Source: Paracoccaceae bacterium | GTDB taxonomy: Bacteria; Pseudomonadota; Alphaproteobacteria; Rhodobacterales; Rhodobacteraceae | Length of the DNA stretch: 36,494 bases | Direction of reading: 5' to 3' | NCBI GenBank assembly: GCA_009920775.1 | Contig: RFZI01000007.1 | Span: forward strand, 1 to 36,494 | Shown: piece after piece, positions 30,182 to 36,494 of the stretch | How the letters are laid out: each line of letters starts with the position of its first letter | How positions within the stretch are numbered: position 1 is the stretch's first letter | The notes under the pieces: model-generated | What the model was told of the DNA's origin: nothing | The model's database searches: none | What the model saw: only the letters and a program-made list of their open reading frames with translations | Program-made: the position numbers and the translations under genes

Positions 30182-31257
30182 CAAGGTTGGGTCAGGTGCT
30201 TTTGCTCAACACCCCAATCAACAGCCTGCATCTCGCGCAAACGGCTGGCCGTGCGTTCGAATTCAAAAGTGCCTTCGCCCTCAACGTAGAGCATCTCTGG
30301 CTCGGCCGCGGCGGAACAGATGAGCCGCACGCGGGCTTCGTAGAGGGCGTCGATCAGGGTCACGAAGCGGCGCGCCTCGTTGAAGTTCTGCCGCGACAGG
30401 CGTGGGATATCCTCAAGGATCAAGACCCGGGCGGCCTCGGCCAGTGCCAGATAGTCCGCCGCGCCCAGCGGCTTGCCACAAAGATCAAAGAAACTTGCCC
30501 GCGCCACGCCATTGCGGAAACCGGGGATTTCGACATCACGGCCATTGACGCGCAGCATAAGCGGCCGTGATGCATCGCCGGCAAAGTCTTTCCAGAGCGC
30601 TTCAATGGCAGCGCGAGCAGCGGCATTGTTCGGCGTAAAATAGGTCTTTTCGCCCTCAAGCCGCCCCTGCCGATAGTCGGTCTCGCTGGCAAGTTCGTGG
30701 ATGACCAGGCGCTCTTTCAGCATTGATATGAATGGCAGAAATAGCTGGCGGTTGAGGCCGTTTTTGTAGAGGTCATCGGGGTGCCGGTTCGAGGTCGTCA
30801 CCACCGTCACGCCGGCGGCAAAAAGCTTTTCAAAAAGCCGCCCGACGATCATCGCGTCGGCAATATCGCTGATCTGCATCTCGTCGAAGGCCAGAAGCCT
30901 GACTTCCTTGGCGAGTATCTCGGCCACCGGAGCGATGGCGTCGTCCACACCCCGCGCCCGCGCCTTACCCATCTCGGCATGGACCCATTGCATGAAGGCG
31001 TGAAAATGCTCGCGCTTCTTGGGCGCCTCGACCTCGGCATAGAGCAGGTCCATCAGCATCGACTTGCCGCGCCCGACCCCGCCCCAGAGGTAGAGGCCCC
31101 TCACCGGCTCGGGCGCCTTGGCGAACCAGCCGCGTTTGACGGGGTGGGACAGACCTTCGCGCACCCTCTCAAGCTCGGGCAAGGCGGCAAGCTGCGCGGG
31201 ATCGGAGGTAATCCGCGCCGCGTCGATGCCTGCCTGATACGCCTCTTGAATGGTCAT
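30181..31257 (-). CDS. zapE: AFG1/ZapE-family ATPase (cell division)
   Basis: GLYLWGGVGRGKSMLMDLLY Walker A; LLAFDEMQISDIADAMIVGRLFE Walker B; VVTTSNRHPDDLYKNGLNRQLFLPFI. Confidence 0.95.
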   Translation of the reverse strand: MTIQEAYQAGIDAARITSDPAQLAALPELERVREGLSHPVKRGWFAKAPEPVRGLYLWGGVGRGKSMLMDLLYAEVEAPKKREHFHAFMQWVHAEMGKARARGVDDAIAPVAEILAKEVRLLAFDEMQISDIADAMIVGRLFEKLFAAGVTVVTTSNRHPDDLYKNGLNRQLFLPFISMLKERLVIHELASETDYRQGRLEGEKTYFTPNNAAARAAIEALWKDFAGDASRPLMLRVNGRDVEIPGFRNGVARASFFDLCGKPLGAADYLALAEAARVLILEDIPRLSRQNFNEARRFVTLIDALYEARVRLICSAAAEPEMLYVEGEGTFEFERTASRLREMQAVDWGVEQKHLTQP

Positions 31258-31349
31258 GCCCCGACATAGCCAGAGGCCGTCCGCTTGGGAATACCTCGCA
31301 CGTCCTGAAATTTGTTTGACGTCGCTCGAGAAAGGAGGATGGTGAGGCC

Positions 31350-32588
31350 ATGCAGAAATCAGCGCCGCTTTTCACTCCGGTTCTCATCGTCGGTTCGATC
31401 ATCGTGATGACCGGCTTTGCAATCCGCGCGTCGTTTGGGGTTTTCCAGATCCCGATCGCCGAGGAATTCGGCTGGCTCCGCGCCGATTTCTCGCTCGCCA
31501 TTGCGATCCAGAACCTCTTCTGGGGCATCGGCCAGCCGATTTTCGGCGCTATTGCCGAGAAGATCGGGGATCGTAAGGCGATCATCCTCGGGGCGCTGTT
31601 CTATGCGGCGGGCCTGTTGCTGTCCGCGGGCGCGACCACACCCTTGGCCCACCAGTTCTACGAAACCCTCGTCGGATTTGGCGTCGCCGGCACGGGCTTT
31701 GGCGTTGTCCTCGCGGTCGTTGGCCGCGCCAGTTCGGCCGAGAACCGGTCGATGAGCCTTGCCATCGCGACGGCCGCTGGCTCGGCCGGCCAGATGATCG
31801 GCGCTCCGGTGGCCGAGATCCTACTGGGCTATATGACCTGGCAGATGGTCTTCGTGACCTTTGCCGCCGCGATCCTTGCCGTGCTTCTTCTCCTGCCGCT
31901 CATGCGGGCGCCGCAAATGGCGTCGAAGGCCGAGCTTGAGGAAACGATGGGCCAGATCCTTGTGCGGGCGTTCAAGGATCCCTCCTATTCGATGATCTTC
32001 CTCGGCTTCTTTTCCTGCGGCTATCAGCTGGCCTTCGTGACCGCCCATTTCCCCGCCTTCGTCACCGAAATGTGCAGCCCGATTGGCGAAGCGGGCATTC
32101 TGTCGAGCCTCGGCATCACCACGACCTCGGCCCTGGGCGCGGTATCCATATCGCTTATCGGTTTCGCCAATATCGCCGGAACCATTGCCGCCGGTTGGGC
32201 CGGCAAGCGGTTTACCAAGAAATACCTCCTCGCGGGCATCTATCTGGGCCGCACGCTTGTGGCTGCATGGTTCATCCTGACGCCGATGACGCCGACGACC
32301 GTGATCCTTTTCTCGCTTCTCATGGGATCGCTCTGGCTTGCCACCGTGCCGCTCACCAGTGGCCTTGTCGCCCATATCTATGGCCTGCGCTATATGGGGA
32401 CGCTCTACGGCATCGTCTTCTTCAGCCACCAGCTTGGCAGCTTCCTTGGCGTCTGGCTGGGCGGCAAGCTCTACGACATCTACGGCACCTACACCTATGT
32501 CTGGTGGGTCGGTGTCGGCGTTGGCCTCTTCTCGGCGATCATCCACCTCCCGATCCGCGAGAAGAGGGCGGAGCTGGCGGCGGCCTGA
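31350..32588 (+). CDS. MFS transporter
   Basis: 412 aa, about 12 hydrophobic segments; GQPIFGAIAEKIGDRKAIILGALFYAAGLLLSA; AGGAGG RBS upstream. Confidence 0.92.
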   Translation: MQKSAPLFTPVLIVGSIIVMTGFAIRASFGVFQIPIAEEFGWLRADFSLAIAIQNLFWGIGQPIFGAIAEKIGDRKAIILGALFYAAGLLLSAGATTPLAHQFYETLVGFGVAGTGFGVVLAVVGRASSAENRSMSLAIATAAGSAGQMIGAPVAEILLGYMTWQMVFVTFAAAILAVLLLLPLMRAPQMASKAELEETMGQILVRAFKDPSYSMIFLGFFSCGYQLAFVTAHFPAFVTEMCSPIGEAGILSSLGITTTSALGAVSISLIGFANIAGTIAAGWAGKRFTKKYLLAGIYLGRTLVAAWFILTPMTPTTVILFSLLMGSLWLATVPLTSGLVAHIYGLRYMGTLYGIVFFSHQLGSFLGVWLGGKLYDIYGTYTYVWWVGVGVGLFSAIIHLPIREKRAELAAA

Positions 32589-32590
32589 TC

Positions 32591-33415
32591 TCAGGCGGCT
32601 TTCGTTTCCTTCACGAAGGCTTCGAACGCTGCGACCACCTCATCCGAGTGGGTATAGGGCATGCCGTGGCCTGCGTCCTCGACGACAACGATATGAGCAT
32701 CCTTGTTCCACTCCTTGAGGACTTCCATCATCTCAAGCGGCACAACATCGTCCAACGCGGCCCAGATGCCCAGCACCGGGATGCCAGCGGCATAGATCGT
32801 CTCGTGTTCTGGCCTATAGTTGTGGCGAAACGTATCGCGAGTCATAGCCGACGACACGGCATACCGAAATCCGCGCCTGTCGAGTTGGTCGAGTTGAATC
32901 TGGTGAATTCCCGGCACGTCGATCTTCTCGCCCATACTGGATTCAATGCCGATCTGCAAAATCTGCGAGCCGCGAACAGCATAGATCAAATTCGCCAGAA
33001 GTGGGACTTGAATCACAAATCTCGTCCACAGAGAGAACTTTTTTACCAATTGGAACCCGGCAGGAGCGAGCAGGACTAAATGGGAAACCCGATCAGGGTG
33101 GCGTTTTGCATAGGTCGGCGCGATGAAGCCGCCCATCCGGCCATAGATATCGTAGATCAGCACGCGATAGCCCTTGGCCGCGAGCTTCTGCGCCACGGCG
33201 AGGTAGGCGTCCGAGGGCGTCGTCTGCCCGTGCACGCAGACGACCACAGGCCCGCCCTTTGGCCCGAACCAGCGATAGTGGGTGATGCCTTGTGAAAGTT
33301 TGGCAAGGCTTCCGGGGGCTTTGGAGTGATCGACCGGCTTGCGGAAACGTTCGCGGATGAAAGGGGCGGCGATGATCGCGGCAACGATCAGGATAGCAAT
33401 CGAGAGGTATTCCAT
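32591..33415 (-). CDS. Alpha/beta hydrolase, apparently lacking the nucleophile-elbow serine because of an in-frame internal deletion
   Basis: VVVCVHGQTTPSDAYLAVAQKLAAKGYRVLIYDIYGR joined directly to MGGFIAPTYAKRHPDRVSHLVLLAPAG; C-terminal VVVEDAGHGMPYTH. Confidence 0.85.
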   Translation of the reverse strand: MEYLSIAILIVAAIIAAPFIRERFRKPVDHSKAPGSLAKLSQGITHYRWFGPKGGPVVVCVHGQTTPSDAYLAVAQKLAAKGYRVLIYDIYGRMGGFIAPTYAKRHPDRVSHLVLLAPAGFQLVKKFSLWTRFVIQVPLLANLIYAVRGSQILQIGIESSMGEKIDVPGIHQIQLDQLDRRGFRYAVSSAMTRDTFRHNYRPEHETIYAAGIPVLGIWAALDDVVPLEMMEVLKEWNKDAHIVVVEDAGHGMPYTHSDEVVAAFEAFVKETKAA

Positions 33416-33418
33416 AGG

Positions 33419-34339
33419 TCAGGCGGTCTTTTTCTTCCAGACGTCCATGATATAGCGGCAGGTCATCAGATCAAGGTGCGCACCGCCGCCGTTCTTGAAG
33501 AGCGTGATATCATCGTCCGAGCGGCGGGTGAAATTCTTAAGACCGTAGAAATCCGCAAGCACATGATCCTCGCCGAAAACGCCGTTGGCGATTGGGGTCT
33601 TTAGCTCGCCGATATGGGCGATGGTCGTATGCCGGTTGTCAACGAAGACGCGGGAGCGCAGAAGAGCCGCATCATCCGCCTCGCGCATATCGGGGCGGTA
33701 AGCGCCGATCAGGTCGATGTGCTGGCCGGGGCGGAGCCAGTCGCCGCGGATCAGCGGCTCGGAACTCATCGTGGCCGATGTGACGATATCGGCCACGCGC
33801 ACCGCGGCTTCGAGGTCGGTCGCCACACTTACACCGGGGCAATCCTTGGCGAACTCTTCCGCGCCTTCGGGGCTGCGGTTCCAGACGGAGAACTCGGCCC
33901 CCGGGAAGGCCGCGCCATAGGCCTCGACAAGGCTGCGCCCCACGGTGCCCGCACCCACGATCAGGATCTTGCGGCTATCGGGCCGCGCAAGGCGGCGGGC
34001 GGCGAGAAGGCTGTCGCCGGCGGTTTTCCATTTGGTCACGAGGTGAAAATCAATCACCGCCTCAAGCGCCCCATCCTCGTCGGAGAAAAGGCTTACCGCG
34101 CCCCCGACCATCGGCTTGCCCTTTGCGCGGTTGCCGGGGAATACGGTCGCCGCCTTCACGGCAAGGCCCATGCCGTCGATCCATGCCGAGCGGTTCAGAA
34201 GCGTATCCTTGCCGCGATAGAGGAATACATCCTCGACCTTGGCGGGCGAGCGTGTGTGGCCCGCAGCCAGTGCGTCGGTCAGGGCAAGCCAATCGAGGCC
34301 CTTCTCGCCTTCCGCAAAGGGGATCACGTCAAAACTCAT
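33419..34339 (-). CDS. Ornithine cyclodeaminase / mu-crystallin family protein
   Basis: KAATVFPGNRAKGKPMVGGAVSLFSDEDG; ILIVGAGTVGRSLVEAY; DIVTSATMSSEPLIRGDWLRPGQHIDLIGAYRPDMREAD. Confidence 0.92.
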   Translation of the reverse strand: MSFDVIPFAEGEKGLDWLALTDALAAGHTRSPAKVEDVFLYRGKDTLLNRSAWIDGMGLAVKAATVFPGNRAKGKPMVGGAVSLFSDEDGALEAVIDFHLVTKWKTAGDSLLAARRLARPDSRKILIVGAGTVGRSLVEAYGAAFPGAEFSVWNRSPEGAEEFAKDCPGVSVATDLEAAVRVADIVTSATMSSEPLIRGDWLRPGQHIDLIGAYRPDMREADDAALLRSRVFVDNRHTTIAHIGELKTPIANGVFGEDHVLADFYGLKNFTRRSDDDITLFKNGGGAHLDLMTCRYIMDVWKKKTA

Positions 34340-34956
34340 AGCGCCTCGCTTTCATTCAACAGGCCTTCCGAAACCAGCCGCACGGCCCAGCCCGAAGGCC
34401 CATCGAAAAGGTGTGTCTGCCAACCGCGGCGGGCGGCGGCTGCGATATTCTCGGCCCGATCATCCGCAAAGAGAAGCCCCGCCGGATCAAGCCCGCAATC
34501 GGCCTCGAGCATCGCATAGATTTCAGGGCTTGGCTTGGTCACGCCCATCTCGCCCGACAGATAGAGCCGGTCGAAATCGCCAAGGAAGGGATAGGCGCTG
34601 AGGCCCGTGTCATATGCCTTGCGGCTGATGTTGCTCAGGGCAAAGACGGGAACGCCCCGCTTGCGCAGCGCCCCGAGAAGCCGCGCGGAATGGTCAATCG
34701 CGGGGCTCGCCATATCGAGCCAGTTGTCGTGCCACATCCGGATCTCGGGGGCGAACTCCGGCAGCGCCTCGGCTGCGGCATAGATCGTTTCGCGGAAGGG
34801 GCTGCCGCTGTCGATCTTTTCGTTCACGCCATGTAGATCGACCGCCGCGAACATCGCTTCGCGCCGCGCCCGCCCGATTGCGCGATCGTAAAATCGTTCC
34901 GGCTGCCACTCGATGAGGACGTTTCCGATGTCGAATATAACGGCGTCGATAGGCAT
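34336..34956 (-). CDS. HAD-family hydrolase (HAD-IA)
   Basis: MPIDAVIFDIGNVLIEWQPERFYD; VFALSNISRKAYD; GVTKPSPEIYAMLE; LLFADDRAENIAAAARRGW. Confidence 0.92.
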   Translation of the reverse strand: MPIDAVIFDIGNVLIEWQPERFYDRAIGRARREAMFAAVDLHGVNEKIDSGSPFRETIYAAAEALPEFAPEIRMWHDNWLDMASPAIDHSARLLGALRKRGVPVFALSNISRKAYDTGLSAYPFLGDFDRLYLSGEMGVTKPSPEIYAMLEADCGLDPAGLLFADDRAENIAAAARRGWQTHLFDGPSGWAVRLVSEGLLNESEAL

Positions 34957-34969
34957 TCTTCGTCTCGTC

Positions 34970-35938
34970 TCAGCGGCGACCACGCGGCCCTATGCGGATG
35001 CCGCCCCGGCGCGCCACGGCTTCCCGAAGGATCAAATAGAGTCCCGAGGCGAGGATCAAGGCGATACCTGTCAGCGCCACCGCATCGGGCCATTCGCCGA
35101 AAACGACAATGCCCCAGATGACCGCGAGCGGCAGGGCGAGATATTCAAACGGCGCGACCAGTGCCGCCTCGGCCACGCGGTAGGCATGGCTGATGAAATA
35201 GCCGCCCAGCGAGATAACGGCGCCGGTCACGATCAGGAGCGCCCAGTCGCCCGCATCCGGCATGACCCAAGCTCGCAGAAGGAAATCGAGGATCGCGCCA
35301 TCATCCGAGGCATAGCGCCCGTCGCCCAGCACAAGGCCCGCAGTGGAGGCGACGATGATGAAGGCAACCTGAATGTAAAAGCTCATGGTCGCGGCGCTTT
35401 CGGTGCGGCCGATATAGCGCGTCATCATGTGCATCGCCGCGTAGCCCACGGCCGAGGCGATGGGGAAAAGCGCGGCGAGCCGGAAGGTCTCGGCGCCGGG
35501 GCGCAGCATGATCGTCACGCCGACAAGGCCGATCACCACCGCGAGCCAGCGGTGCGGTCCGACGTGTTCGCGCAGGAAGATCACCGAAAAGACGGTGATG
35601 ACGATGGGCGCGACGAAGAAAAGCGCCACGCCCTCGGCGAGCGGCAGGACCGAGAGGCCAAGGAAGAAAGTGATGTTGGAGAAAACAACGAAACTCGCCC
35701 GCAGCATATGCAGCCAGAAACGGTTGGTCCGCGCTGCCGCGAGGCCGCCGCTAAAGGGGAAGATCACGACGAAGAGCACGGCCATAGCCACGACCGAGCG
35801 GATCAGGATCACCTCGTGCAGCGGATAGCCGCCGCTGAGGAACTTGATCGCCATGTCGTTGACCGAAAAGAACAAGACCGCGAGAAGCGCGCTTGCTGCC
35901 CCGATGATGGAAGGATGGTCTTTGAACTGGGCCAACAT
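34970..35938 (-). CDS. EamA/DMT-superfamily transporter
   Basis: 322 aa; two repeats of hydrophobic segments; EVILIRSVVAMAVLFVVI; PFEYLALPLAVIWGIVVFGEWPDAVALTGIALILASGLYLILRE. Confidence 0.92.
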   Translation of the reverse strand: MLAQFKDHPSIIGAASALLAVLFFSVNDMAIKFLSGGYPLHEVILIRSVVAMAVLFVVIFPFSGGLAAARTNRFWLHMLRASFVVFSNITFFLGLSVLPLAEGVALFFVAPIVITVFSVIFLREHVGPHRWLAVVIGLVGVTIMLRPGAETFRLAALFPIASAVGYAAMHMMTRYIGRTESAATMSFYIQVAFIIVASTAGLVLGDGRYASDDGAILDFLLRAWVMPDAGDWALLIVTGAVISLGGYFISHAYRVAEAALVAPFEYLALPLAVIWGIVVFGEWPDAVALTGIALILASGLYLILREAVARRGGIRIGPRGRR

Positions 35939-35998
35939 GGCGCCAGCCTAGGGGCGGTGCAAATCGGCAATCTGTCCTGTCCGCGACAGGCCTTGGCC

Positions 35999-36448
35999 CT
36001 AGCCGCCGCGTTTGACCCTCTGGACCTCGCGCTCGAGCGCGTCGAGAAACCGGCTCCGGTCGGTCTTGCTGAAGGCTTTGCCGCCGCCCTGCCGGAATGG
36101 ATCCGCCGCACGCAGGTCGGCCATCAGATCGCGCATCCCCAGAACCTGCCCGATATTCGCCTCGGTCAGCGCCTCGCCGTTGTGCTTAAGCACCCGCGCG
36201 CCAGCGGCCACGCATTTGGCGGCGAGCGGAATATCCCCCGTCACCACGATATCGCCTTTGCCCGCCCGCTCGGCGATCCACATATCGGCAATGTCGGGCC
36301 CGTCAGGAACGATCACCGTTTCGACCAGAGGGTTGGCCGAGGGTCGGATGCCGCCGTTTGAGACGATGAACATCTTGATGCCGTGGCGGGTGGCGACCCG
36401 CTCGGCCTCGGCCTTCACCGGACAAGCATCGGCATCGACATAGATCAC
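35999..36448 (-). CDS. UPF0178 (YaiI/YqxD) family protein
   Basis: [56 protein letters not shown] start overlaps the upstream TGA. Confidence 0.93.
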   Translation of the reverse strand: MIYVDADACPVKAEAERVATRHGIKMFIVSNGGIRPSANPLVETVIVPDGPDIADMWIAERAGKGDIVVTGDIPLAAKCVAAGARVLKHNGEALTEANIGQVLGMRDLMADLRAADPFRQGGGKAFSKTDRSRFLDALEREVQRVKRGG

Positions 36449-36494
36449 GCGAACAAAGCCTCGGCATGGAAGGCGATATGTTCTTCGGCGAAGG
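36445..36494 (-). CDS. C-terminal end of a CDS truncated by the window edge (unidentified)
   Basis: Minus-strand frame ending ...[15 protein letters not shown] with TGA overlapping the UPF0178 GTG (GTGA). Confidence 0.45.
   Translation of the reverse strand, partial: FAEEHIAFHAEALFA

Noticed and set aside
34913-36361. 482-aa plus-strand ORF antisense to EamA and UPF0178
   Set aside because: Low-complexity acidic/His-rich translation; two well-supported genes lie opposite.

Overview
This window is a GC-rich, gene-dense alphaproteobacterial chromosomal segment. Gene content and protein style suggest Rhodobacterales, which is an inference. It is mostly housekeeping: sseA and an aromatic aminotransferase, an arsR-arsH pair, glnK-amtB, a class A PBP, mlaA-mlaC, a RidA-GDPD-FemAB-like run, peroxiredoxin, ferredoxin reductase, rsmD, map, sfsA, cinA-like, GNAT, AhpD-like, OmpA, LysR, fadH-like, ilvD, CPBP protease, accD, folC, gabT, zapE, MFS, alpha/beta hydrolase, ornithine cyclodeaminase family, HAD, EamA and UPF0178. 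I found no rRNA, tRNA, CRISPR array, transposase, prophage or defence island. The strongest anomaly is that three unrelated genes (PBP1A, ferredoxin reductase, alpha/beta hydrolase) each appear to lack a short internal segment of roughly 80-125 nt at a catalytically important motif. Two of these deletions cause frameshifts and one is in-frame. Other leads are a candidate small RNA between gabT and zapE with its own promoter and terminator, a cluster of GCGAAT half-sites beside it, a structured glnK leader, and a possibly leaderless arsR with an AfArsR-like cysteine cluster. I do not see convincing evidence for a new multi-gene system.
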